From the NCBI RefSeq assembly GCF_000373805.1, contig NZ_KB892468.1, positions 62,189 to 126,188 of the forward strand: DNA of 64,000 bases, given 5' to 3'. Made by a program: the position numbers and the translations under genes. The notes below the pieces were generated by a model. That model was not told where the DNA came from, searched no databases, and saw only the letters and a list, made by a program, of their open reading frames with translations. The stretch is from Corynebacterium pilosum DSM 20521 = CIP 103422 (lineage in GTDB: Bacteria; Actinomycetota; Actinomycetes; Mycobacteriales; Mycobacteriaceae). Of the stretch, positions 44,788 to 54,634 are shown one piece after another; position 1 is the first letter of the stretch, and each line of letters begins with the position of its first letter.

Positions 44788-46575
44788 TTAGCGGTCCAAC
44801 CAAGAAATCTGCGGCCCCTCCAAGCCGGGGTCCTCACCATTCTCAATTTTCTCAAGAGTTTCAGCGTCCAGGTATTTTTCCGGGTCGTCGTCAAGCTCTA
44901 GTGTCCTGCCGCCGGTCACGGAATATTTCACATTCTTCCAGAACCGCTCCCAGCTCATCGGCTCGCGCGAAGATGCCAGCAACTCCGCGATCTCCGGGGT
45001 ACGCAGAGCCGCACGCGCCTGGCGGGCCTCTTCTTCGTCGATCCAGTCCGGCAGCTTATCCAGGTCGGTCGCTGTATCCGCCACCTGCCACTCGACGGGC
45101 AGGTGCTTGTCGTGGCCAATCCGCCCGTTCGGGTCGCGGGGCATGCGGGCTGCCAGCGGTGTCGCGAGGCCCACGGTATCCAGTACACGTACATCAAGAT
45201 CAGAGTTCATGCTGGTCATGCCCAGATTAATCATGTACAGCGTGGTCGGGTGCGCTTGCAGATCTGTCTCCGCATCCGTGCGGGGCAGCGTCATCCACGA
45301 ATGTACGCGCGGCTTGCTCTGTACGATGATGTGAATCAGTTGCCCCGCGTTCTCCTTTTCGGCCTGCTTCTGCTTCTTCTCCCAGTCGGCGCTCATCCAA
45401 GAGACGGCTAGGTAGTCTTCGGCATAGCGTGGGCCCTTGCCGGGCTCAGTCTTCGTCATTGTGGTCCAAAATTCACGCTCATCGACGATGCCCATCCTGC
45501 CGGTATCGTCGATAGGCTGGTGCCCGCGTACGACGACCGCGGTCGCCCACACCACCACGGCTAGGCCAAGGGCGCCAGTGATCCGGTTTAGTGGCACCAC
45601 CATCGCTGGCAGCAGCAAGGCGAAGAGAGGCAGGAGCCACATGCGCCCGTGCATGAAGTCGCCGCCCACTTTCAGCACATACATAATGTGCACGATTGCG
45701 ACACCTGCCACCAGTACCAGTACGATGCGTTGCCGGTCGTACACCCTTCTGCCCAACCACACCAACAGCACAATCACTGCGATGAGTGGCAGATACAGCG
45801 CATAGGGCACGAGCAAATCCCACGCGTAGCGGAACCCGGCGGACCAGTTCGAATCGCTCGCCGATTTAGCCACCGCAGTATGCGGGGTAATCAGACCGTA
45901 GTAGCCCATGCGGAAGAGCTGATACGCCGCCGGCACCGGTAGCGCCGCAGCCAGGATCCCGGCCCGCTGTTTCCACGTCTCCGCCGCGAACAGCAGCACA
46001 ATGCCCGTCACGCCGCCATAAAGCGCCAGCTCAGGGCGCACAAGCCAGCTCAGCCCACACCAGAACGCCAGCCAGTAGCCCACCGGCAGCTTATATCGAT
46101 GAGTTCCAGGCGTTGACCAATGCACCAGAAGGGCCCACCACGTGGCAATCCATGCCAGCGACAACCCCCACTCCAAACCGGAAGTAGCAAAATCACGTGC
46201 GGGTGGCAGCGCGAAGTAGATCAGTACACCCAGCGGGGCAACGATCCCACCCCAAAACCTAGATGTGGCCGCCACGGCGACCACGGCTGCGATGGTCGTT
46301 AAGCCAAGTGCCAACCACATGGCAATGTCTTCCAGCTTGGCGGGCGTGACCGACGCGACGGCCGTGATGAGGTACTGCCACAAGGTGGAGGTGTTCGCCT
46401 CGACGCGTTCCCCGACGTTAAATACGGGACCATTGCCCTCGAGGAGGTTACGGACGGTGCGCAAAACGATGAGGCCGTCGTCGGCGATCCAGCGCCGCGT
46501 CCACCCACCATAAAACGCAAAAACGCCCGCAACGATTGCGGATACAATCATAGAAATGCGGGCGTTTTTGGTCAT
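44788..46575 (-). CDS. aftB: terminal beta-(1->2)-arabinofuranosyltransferase AftB
   Basis: A GT-C membrane enzyme of 595 aa with about ten helices. The first loop contains WIADDGLIVLRTVRNLLEGNGP, whose DD pair is the likely catalytic acid region. The C-terminal periplasmic domain is about 240 residues. It adds terminal beta-arabinose residues to arabinogalactan, the mycolate attachment points. It lies upstream of the mycoloyltransferases and 15 bases from ubiA, as in Rv3805c-Rv3806c. Confidence 0.93.
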   Translation of the reverse strand: MTKNARISMIVSAIVAGVFAFYGGWTRRWIADDGLIVLRTVRNLLEGNGPVFNVGERVEANTSTLWQYLITAVASVTPAKLEDIAMWLALGLTTIAAVVAVAATSRFWGGIVAPLGVLIYFALPPARDFATSGLEWGLSLAWIATWWALLVHWSTPGTHRYKLPVGYWLAFWCGLSWLVRPELALYGGVTGIVLLFAAETWKQRAGILAAALPVPAAYQLFRMGYYGLITPHTAVAKSASDSNWSAGFRYAWDLLVPYALYLPLIAVIVLLVWLGRRVYDRQRIVLVLVAGVAIVHIMYVLKVGGDFMHGRMWLLPLFALLLPAMVVPLNRITGALGLAVVVWATAVVVRGHQPIDDTGRMGIVDEREFWTTMTKTEPGKGPRYAEDYLAVSWMSADWEKKQKQAEKENAGQLIHIIVQSKPRVHSWMTLPRTDAETDLQAHPTTLYMINLGMTSMNSDLDVRVLDTVGLATPLAARMPRDPNGRIGHDKHLPVEWQVADTATDLDKLPDWIDEEEARQARAALRTPEIAELLASSREPMSWERFWKNVKYSVTGGRTLELDDDPEKYLDAETLEKIENGEDPGLEGPQISWLDR

Positions 46576-46590
46576 GCGGAAGATACTACA

Positions 46591-47583
46591 TTAGAGAATA
46601 TTAGGAATCACATATACCGCGATGACGATGCAGGCGAGCCATGCGATCGCAAGAATCTGCAGCACGCGGTCCTGTAGCGCGATCTCATCCGGTGCGCCGC
46701 CGTGGCCGCGGTCGACGTCAGCGGCATAGCGCAAGATCGCGATCACGAACGGAACCAGGGAGATCTGGTACCAGATAGAACCGGCCCCCTCGGTCGCGTT
46801 GGACAGTTCGAATGCCCACAGCGAGTAGCTCATCACCACAGCCGTCGCGGCCAGGGTCCATACAAACCGCAGGTAGGTCGGGGTGTACCCTTCCAGCGCC
46901 TTGCGGATCTTCGCACCAGTACGCTCCGAAAGCAAGAGTTCCGCGTAGCGCTTACCGGAGGCCATGAACAGCGAACCGAAGGCCGCGACCAGCAGGAACC
47001 ACTGCGATAGCTCGATGCCAGCAGCCACACCACCGGCCATCGCGCGCAGCATGAAGCCAGACGACACAAGGGCGATATCGATCACCGGGATGTGCTTCCA
47101 GCCGAAGCAGTACCCCAGCTGCAGAGCGATGTACACGCCGACGACCACGGCCAGCGCGACCCCCGACGTTGCCAGCAGGGACACCCCGAGCGCTGCCAGG
47201 ATGAGCACCACCGCCATCACATAGGCCAGGTTGATCGGCAGCATGCCCGAGGCGATCGGGCGGAAGCGCTTCGTCGGGTGCTCGCGGTCACTGTCGACGT
47301 CGCGGGCATCATTGATCAAGTAGATCGACGACGCGGCCAGGCAGAATGCGATGAAGGCGATAGCCACGTCCCCAATGGTGCGCGCGGTGAATGCCTCCAG
47401 GCCGGCCGCCAGGGGTGCCGCGACGACGAGGACGTTTTTCACCCACTGCTTCGGGCGCAGGGCCTTGATCATGGCGTCGGGCAGGTTCTTCGGTGCCTTG
47501 CGTGCGACGTTGACATCCACGCCCGTGGTGTGTGGTTCGGGCTTCAGAAAAGGTTCGGGCTGTTCAGGCTGGTATTCGCTCAC
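46591..47583 (-). CDS. ubiA: decaprenyl-phosphate phosphoribosyltransferase (DPPR synthase)
   Basis: A UbiA-superfamily prenyltransferase of 330 aa with a 45-residue cytoplasmic N-terminus and about nine helices. The first Asp motif is NDARDVDSDREHPTKRFRP, and the second region is CFGWKHIPVIDI. It transfers phosphoribose from PRPP to decaprenyl phosphate, the first step to decaprenyl-phosphoryl-arabinose. The GTG start at 47583 overlaps the PAP2 stop (GTGA), so the two are coupled. The frame open to 47622 lies inside PAP2. Confidence 0.94.
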   Translation of the reverse strand: MSEYQPEQPEPFLKPEPHTTGVDVNVARKAPKNLPDAMIKALRPKQWVKNVLVVAAPLAAGLEAFTARTIGDVAIAFIAFCLAASSIYLINDARDVDSDREHPTKRFRPIASGMLPINLAYVMAVVLILAALGVSLLATSGVALAVVVGVYIALQLGYCFGWKHIPVIDIALVSSGFMLRAMAGGVAAGIELSQWFLLVAAFGSLFMASGKRYAELLLSERTGAKIRKALEGYTPTYLRFVWTLAATAVVMSYSLWAFELSNATEGAGSIWYQISLVPFVIAILRYAADVDRGHGGAPDEIALQDRVLQILAIAWLACIVIAVYVIPNIL

Positions 47584-48086
47584 GCAGTCTTCCTCTCTAT
47601 CTCCATCGCGGCCTTCGCGCACGCGGCGCCAAGCGCAGCGCCGGCGATAGTATCCGTCGGATAGTGCACGCCTAAGACCATACGGGAGATCATGATGATG
47701 GGAATTCCAAGATAAGGCATTTTAGATCCAGTGATGTCCGCCAGCCCCACCATCGCTGCCGTCGTGGATGTCGAGTGCGACGAAGGGAACGACAACTTCG
47801 AGGGCGTAGACACACCGATCTTGATCCGCGGGTCATGCGGACGCGTGCGGCGCACGATCCGCTTCAGCACCACCGACGCCGCGTGCGAGGTAAAAGCACC
47901 CGCGCCCAGGGCAATCCATTGACGCTTTCGACGCTTATCGACGATGGCCCCTGCCGCGCTTAGGCCCATCCACCCCAGGCTGTGCTCGCCGAAGAATGAC
48001 AGAGCGCGTGCCGACGGCTTCACACCGGGGACGTCGTAGAGCACGTTCTGAATGGCTACGAGTACGTCAGCTTCACGCTTGCTCAT
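47580..48086 (-). CDS. PAP2 phosphatase (Rv3807c-like)
   Basis: This is a 168-residue membrane phosphatase with all three PAP2 signatures: KRIVRRTRPHD, FPSSHSTST and SRMVLGVHYPTD. The position between glfT2 and ubiA suggests it dephosphorylates decaprenyl-phosphoryl-5-phosphoribose to decaprenyl-phosphoryl-ribose. Its start overlaps the glfT2 end by 14 bases. Confidence 0.9.
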   Translation of the reverse strand: MSKREADVLVAIQNVLYDVPGVKPSARALSFFGEHSLGWMGLSAAGAIVDKRRKRQWIALGAGAFTSHAASVVLKRIVRRTRPHDPRIKIGVSTPSKLSFPSSHSTSTTAAMVGLADITGSKMPYLGIPIIMISRMVLGVHYPTDTIAGAALGAACAKAAMEIERKTA

Positions 48087-50034
48087 CGAAAATCTTCTTC
48101 CAGTTCTCGCGGGCGACCAGTTCCGGCTTCGCGGTACGGTACTGCTGCTTCAGGTCATCCCAGTTGTTCTTGATTTCGGACAAAAGTTCGCGGGTCTGGC
48201 GCAGCAGATCATTCGCCAGCTCCTTATCGCGCTTGCGGAATGCGACACCGGTGCCGCCAGCGGTGGACACGGTGGCCGAGTCCACACGCGAGAGGGTGAA
48301 CCAGCGCGCTTCCTCTGCGGTGAGGTTGAGCTGCGGGGCCTCCCAGTTGTCGCGGTTTTCCTCCGTGGTCAGGTGCTTCACGGTCTTGAGCAGCCACGGA
48401 ATCTTCTTGATTTTAGCGAGGCGGCCGCCAATATTTCTCGTCGGCACGCCCGGCGCGCCCGTCGGTGCTGGAAGTTCGGCGGCGGACTCGATGATCTTGG
48501 CGTCGTCGTACTGCTGGCGCACCTTCTGGATGCGTGGCAGGGAGGACTCGAGGATGTCGAAAAGCTGGTCCGGTCCGGCCAATACGTCCTTCATCGCTTC
48601 GATCTGGATGGCCATCGTGGAGTACTCCATGCACATCAGGTGTTTCATGGAGGACTTCAGGATGGAGCGCTCGATGCCCGTGAAGTCGCCTTCGTGGTAC
48701 ATCGCTGCCACGATCAGGCGGTTGCGCAGGTGGAAGTAGGCTTGCCAATCGATGGCATCGTCCTTATCGGCCCAGGCCATGTGCCAGATTGCCACGCCGG
48801 GCCAGGTGACCGTCGGAAAGCCTGCGGCCTTGGCGCGCAGGGCGTACTCGGTGTCGTCCCACTTGATGAACAGGGGAAGTGGCAGGCCGAGGTGTTCGGC
48901 GACGACGCGTGGGAAAAGGTTCATCCACCAGCCATTATAATCCACGTCCACGCGGCGGTGGAGGGCGCGGGAGTCCTTGAACTTCGGATCGCGCTGCTGC
49001 TCTTCCGTGCCGATGTACCCCAGCGGGTACTTCGCGAAGTCGTGGTCGTAGACCGCGTGCGGGGCGGCTCCCCACATGAAGTCGTGGCCGTTGACGGCTT
49101 CGCCCGTGGTGCGCAGCTGGGAGCGGTCCTGCAGGTTGAGCATTTGCCCGCCGACGAGGATCGGGCTCTTCGCGTAGCGCGCAGCCTGAACAGCGCGCAG
49201 AATGGAGTCGGGCTCGATGGCGATGTCGTCATCCATGTACAGGATGTAGGGCGAGTCCGTCGCCGTTGCCTCATACATGATGCGCGAGTACCCGCCGGAT
49301 CCGCCGAGGTTGCCCTGCGAGTGGATGGTCAAGCGGTCGCCCAGAGCAGCCTTGGCCTCTTCGAAGTCGGGCTCATCGGCTGGGTGCTGGTTGCCTTGGT
49401 CCGGCATGATCACGTGCGTGATGGCTGCCAGCACTTCTTCGTCCTCGGCGAGGGCGTGCAGCGCGTTGACAGCATCGCGCGGGCGGTTGAAGGTGGGGAT
49501 GCCCACGGCGACTTCCTTGGCGAAGGGGCCGACCGTGCTGCCATCGGGCATGGTCTGCGCCTGGGGCTCCACGCCCGCGCACCACGCAGCATTATCGACG
49601 ATTACGTCGTCTTCTTCTGCGGTGACGTCGAACCAGAGCCAGCCGCCGTCTTCGAAGTTTTTCAACGCCAGCGGGATTTCGATGCGCTTGTCATCGTCGT
49701 CGGTGCCGGCGCTGACGTTGGTGACCGCGATGCGGGTGCCGTCTTCTTTGGAGCGGTAGACCGAGATCGTGGCTGCGCCGGTGACATCCATGGCCAGGAT
49801 GACCTCGTCCAGCTGGGACCAGCGGCGCCAGTAGGAAGCCGGGAAGGCGTTGAAGTATGCCTGGAAAGATACCTCGGCGCCGGCGGGGATCTTCACCTGG
49901 TGGCGGTTGGACCAGCTCAGGCGTTCCTTGTTTTGCTCGGCTTCGACAAGGTAGAGCATGCGCACGTCGTGCGGCTCGCCCTTGCGGGGCAGCAGCACAC
50001 GCTGGAGAACATCCACAGCTTTCACGATTCTCAC
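48073..50034 (-). CDS. glfT2: galactofuranosyltransferase GlfT2
   Basis: This cytoplasmic GT2-type enzyme of 653 aa polymerises galactan from UDP-galactofuranose. It has an N-terminal jelly-roll domain, then the nucleotide-sugar motif LYMDDDIAIEPDS near residue 260 and the catalytic segment FIKWDDTEYALRA near 375. A long C-terminal helical region follows. The start is a GTG at 50034; another GTG three codons later is possible. It is upstream of PAP2 and ubiA in the same transcription unit. Confidence 0.95.
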   Translation of the reverse strand: MRIVKAVDVLQRVLLPRKGEPHDVRMLYLVEAEQNKERLSWSNRHQVKIPAGAEVSFQAYFNAFPASYWRRWSQLDEVILAMDVTGAATISVYRSKEDGTRIAVTNVSAGTDDDDKRIEIPLALKNFEDGGWLWFDVTAEEDDVIVDNAAWCAGVEPQAQTMPDGSTVGPFAKEVAVGIPTFNRPRDAVNALHALAEDEEVLAAITHVIMPDQGNQHPADEPDFEEAKAALGDRLTIHSQGNLGGSGGYSRIMYEATATDSPYILYMDDDIAIEPDSILRAVQAARYAKSPILVGGQMLNLQDRSQLRTTGEAVNGHDFMWGAAPHAVYDHDFAKYPLGYIGTEEQQRDPKFKDSRALHRRVDVDYNGWWMNLFPRVVAEHLGLPLPLFIKWDDTEYALRAKAAGFPTVTWPGVAIWHMAWADKDDAIDWQAYFHLRNRLIVAAMYHEGDFTGIERSILKSSMKHLMCMEYSTMAIQIEAMKDVLAGPDQLFDILESSLPRIQKVRQQYDDAKIIESAAELPAPTGAPGVPTRNIGGRLAKIKKIPWLLKTVKHLTTEENRDNWEAPQLNLTAEEARWFTLSRVDSATVSTAGGTGVAFRKRDKELANDLLRQTRELLSEIKNNWDDLKQQYRTAKPELVARENWKKIFDEQA

Positions 50035-50147
50035 TTTCGGTGTCGGGGCACTCTTTATCCCTCAAGAGTAGTGCTTCGGCCACCCCGGACGGCATGTTGG
50101 CGCGCGTAAGCCCATGAGTTTCGTCGGAAAGCGCCCTGAAATGCAGA

Positions 50148-50172
50148 CAACCCCGGCAGAAAGCCAGGGTTG
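50148..50172 (-). terminator. stem-loop after the glfT2-upstream gene
   Basis: On the minus strand CAACCCTGGC pairs with GCCGGGGTTG (one G-U pair) around TTTCT. It lies 16 bases past the stop at 50188. The following U-tract is weak. Confidence 0.55.
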
Positions 50173-50187
50173 CGTGCAGTTCGAGTG

Positions 50188-50784
50188 TTATGCCGGCAAC
50201 GCTGCGCTGTCGGTCGTGATGTTCTTTTCACGCAGGATTGCGGCGAGCTGATCGGACAAGGTGTCGATCATGTCGCGCACCTGGTCGACGGTCATGCCGT
50301 CAGTCTCGGGAACAGCGATGGTGTCTGCCAGGCGGCCAGCGCGGTCGTGCGCCTCATCGGTACCGAGGTAGATCACCAGGTCCGGGGTGCGCACGGTGCG
50401 GTGCTCGCGCTCGTCGACCGGGCGGTTCAGGCCGCGCTCATCCATGACCCACTCGACCTTTTCATCGAGGGAGTTCTCTGGGTGGGCGGGTGCGACGGTT
50501 GCCGTGACGCGACGACCGGTCATCTCGCGTGCGATTGCTGCCGCCGCCTGTGCGACGGTGCGGTTCGAACGGTTGGCGAACTCAATGTGCAGGGCCGGGG
50601 CCGCATAGAGAGTCAGCTCGTCGTACGCGTCACGAGCTGCGAGCACTGGGACGAAGTCCTGCACAATTGCGCGTTCTGCGTGCTCTTCCAAGGCCGCGTC
50701 CAGCACCTGGTCGATGACTTCGGTGTCGATCGAGTAGGCGAAGCGGGCGTAGAGGTCTTTACGGATATTGTTAATAACGGTCAT
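50188..50784 (-). CDS. degenerate low-molecular-weight phosphatase-like protein A
   Basis: This 198-residue protein is a diverged relative of the gene at 51225. It has a three-helix N-terminal domain (about 1-55, with VIDQVLDAALEEHAE and VQDFVPVLAARDA) joined to an LMW-PTP/ArsC-like domain. Where active enzymes have a CX5R loop after the first strand, it reads EFANRSNRTVAQ, with no cysteine and no aligned arginine. It is probably catalytically dead. A GAAAGGAGG ribosome-binding sequence supports ATG 50784. It sits between glfT2 and glf. Confidence 0.65.
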   Translation of the reverse strand: MTVINNIRKDLYARFAYSIDTEVIDQVLDAALEEHAERAIVQDFVPVLAARDAYDELTLYAAPALHIEFANRSNRTVAQAAAAIAREMTGRRVTATVAPAHPENSLDEKVEWVMDERGLNRPVDEREHRTVRTPDLVIYLGTDEAHDRAGRLADTIAVPETDGMTVDQVRDMIDTLSDQLAAILREKNITTDSAALPA

Positions 50785-50847
50785 GGCATCCTCCTTTCAT
50801 TGAGTGTTTGTTGCCATGTGTTGTTTTCTGGTGTGTGGGGGCTTCCG

Positions 50848-51006
50848 CTAGTTGCGGTGCAGGCTTGCTGCCATCATTGCCCAGTTGTTGAGGCGCTCTG
50901 CCTCGCGTTGTTGCTCCTGCTGGATTTCTGTGGCGGTGAGGCCATTGTCCGCATGCTTGGTGGCGGTGCTTCCAGCGAGGAGCTCGACGAACGATTTGAT
51001 GCTCAT
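50848..51006 (-). CDS. 52-residue small protein
   Basis: ATG 51006 is preceded by AAAGGA at good spacing. The protein begins MSIKSFVELLAGSTATKHAD, then NGLTATEIQQEQQREAERLN, ending WAMMAASLHRN. It is amphipathic with a helical middle and no membrane segment. It has its own promoter with a GTTAAC pair and lies 63 bases ahead of the phosphatase-like gene at 50784. I do not recognise a family. Confidence 0.6.
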   Translation of the reverse strand: MSIKSFVELLAGSTATKHADNGLTATEIQQEQQREAERLNNWAMMAASLHRN

Positions 51007-51042
51007 AGTTCAATTCCTTTCGTGTTTACCGGCCGTTCATTT

Positions 51043-51086
51043 GTTAACCTGCCGTTAACTTTAACGAGTTAGTTGGTCCATGTCAA
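51043..51086 (-). promoter_or_regulatory. promoter with GTTAAC operator pair (52-aa gene)
   Basis: On the minus strand TTGACA (51081-51086), a 17-base spacer and TAAAGT (51058-51063) form a strong promoter. The -10 overlaps the first of two palindromic GTTAAC hexamers (51054-51059 and 51043-51048) spaced 11 bases, one helical turn. This arrangement suits a repressor site. Confidence 0.65.
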
Positions 51087-51108
51087 GTATTGACCTGCAG
51101 AAACACTG

Positions 51109-51152
51109 TAAAAAGAGCGAAAAATGGCCCTCACCTGTAGAGATGGGGGCCA
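51109..51152 (-). terminator. Rho-independent terminator of the 51225 gene
   Basis: On the minus strand TGGCCC and GGGCCA (51147-51152 and 51125-51130) pair, followed by TTTTTCGCTCTTTTT. Confidence 0.75.
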
Positions 51153-51170
51153 CTTTAATGTGATCTTTGG

Positions 51171-51210
51171 GTTAACCTTGCGTTAACTTTCGGGTTAACT
51201 TTGGGTTCAC
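51171..51210. repeat. cluster of three GTTAAC hexamers plus GTTCAC
   Basis: GTTAAC occurs at 51171, 51182 and 51194, and GTTCAC at 51205, at 11-12 base intervals. It lies between the stop of the 51225 gene and its terminator. Confidence 0.6.
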
Positions 51211-51224
51211 CGAGGCGCTCGTCG

Positions 51225-51812
51225 TTAAGCTTCAAGCTCCGCCAGAAGCCTGCGCACCTCACCCTCGACCTGGTCCGCGACAACGCGCGCTTCGTCGATC
51301 GTGCGCGGATGGGTCACGGACCAGCGCTCGTAGCGCTTCCCAGGAAGACCTGGTACGTCGTCGATGCCCAGCAGCACGATGACGTCCGCGCGGTGGGCGG
51401 TTCGCGCGATATCGTCGCGGACATAGAGCATGTCGGACGGGATCCCACGCTCCTCCAGTACCTGCACGACCAGCGGATCGACAGGCTCCTGCCCACCGAT
51501 CCCGACGGTGCGCGCATAGACGTCATCGCCCGCCAGGTGACGCAGGTACGCGTAGGCCAGCTGCGCGCGAGCCGAGTTGTTCCGCGAGGCAAAAAGGACC
51601 TCGGGGCGCTTCGTCCCCATCTTCAGCAGGCGGGAACGGGCCTCACGCTCAACCAGCAGCGGCACGAAATCCTCGACCGCGGCGGGAGCACTGTGCTCGT
51701 CGATCACCTCATCGATCACGCGATCAATCTCACGCGCGCTCACCGAGGCGCCGAAGCGTCGATGCAGATCTTCGCGAATAATGCGGAAGCGGTCGGCGAC
51801 AGTGGCAGTCAT
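51225..51812 (-). CDS. degenerate low-molecular-weight phosphatase-like protein B
   Basis: This 195-residue protein has an N-terminal three-helix domain (IREDLHRRFGASVSAREIDR) and a C-terminal LMW-PTP/arsenate-reductase fold (EVLFASRNNSARAQLAYAYL). The expected CX5R nucleophile is Ser76, while the arginine (Arg82) is kept. The late acid-loop region IDDVPGLPG is present. Cysteine loss suggests ligand sensing or scaffolding, or a pseudo-enzyme. ATG 51812 has AAAGG eight bases upstream, better than ATG 51818. Confidence 0.75.
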   Translation of the reverse strand: MTATVADRFRIIREDLHRRFGASVSAREIDRVIDEVIDEHSAPAAVEDFVPLLVEREARSRLLKMGTKRPEVLFASRNNSARAQLAYAYLRHLAGDDVYARTVGIGGQEPVDPLVVQVLEERGIPSDMLYVRDDIARTAHRADVIVLLGIDDVPGLPGKRYERWSVTHPRTIDEARVVADQVEGEVRRLLAELEA

Positions 51813-51832
51813 GTTCATTGCCTTTCGTTAGC

Positions 51833-51893
51833 GGGAAAGTTTAAGTTTCCCAGTTGTTAACCTGCCGTTAACTTTACCTTTGCGGTAGCTAGT
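51833..51893 (-). promoter_or_regulatory. promoter with identical GTTAAC operator pair (51225 gene)
   Basis: The minus strand shows TTGCGT, a 17-base spacer and TAAAGT, the -10 again overlapping GTTAAC (51867-51872). A second GTTAAC at 51856-51861 is also 11 bases away. The 22-base stretch from TAAAG to TTAACA is the same as in the promoter at 51043. An inverted repeat GGGAAA/TTTCCC (51833-51851) lies in the leader. Confidence 0.6.
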
Positions 51894-52024
51894 ACGCAAG
51901 CAGTGCTTAACGACGACAGTCTCGCCATCTGTGATGTTACTCACCTCCTATTTCGCACGTACGTACGATGGGCTAGAATGAAGTCTATACATATCGGGGA
52001 CTGCATCAGGGGGTGTAGCAATCA

Positions 52025-54471
<2,447 letters not shown>

Positions 54472-54576
54472 TTAAGGCTAGCGAATCAAAGCCTTTTTCA
54501 CCGGCCAACACGGCCGCGAGGGTGCCAACAAAGCACTATCTTTGCCCCAGGACTATCATTATTCACTTTCGTGCCT

Positions 54577-54582
54577 TACAAT
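54577..54582 (+). promoter_or_regulatory. candidate -10 box of the amidase gene
   Basis: TACAAT lies 52 bases before the GTG start at 54635 in the divergent region with glf. No good -35 is seen, which is common in corynebacteria. A CAGGAGC ribosome-binding sequence lies before the GTG. Confidence 0.35.
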
Positions 54583-54634
54583 TCATTTTGGTCTATTGCA
54601 ATAACACCAGTAACAATTTTCCAGGAGCTTTACC

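Noticed and set aside
48052-50109. 685-codon ORF antisense to glfT2
   Set aside because: glfT2 has clear catalytic motifs; the opposite frame has none.
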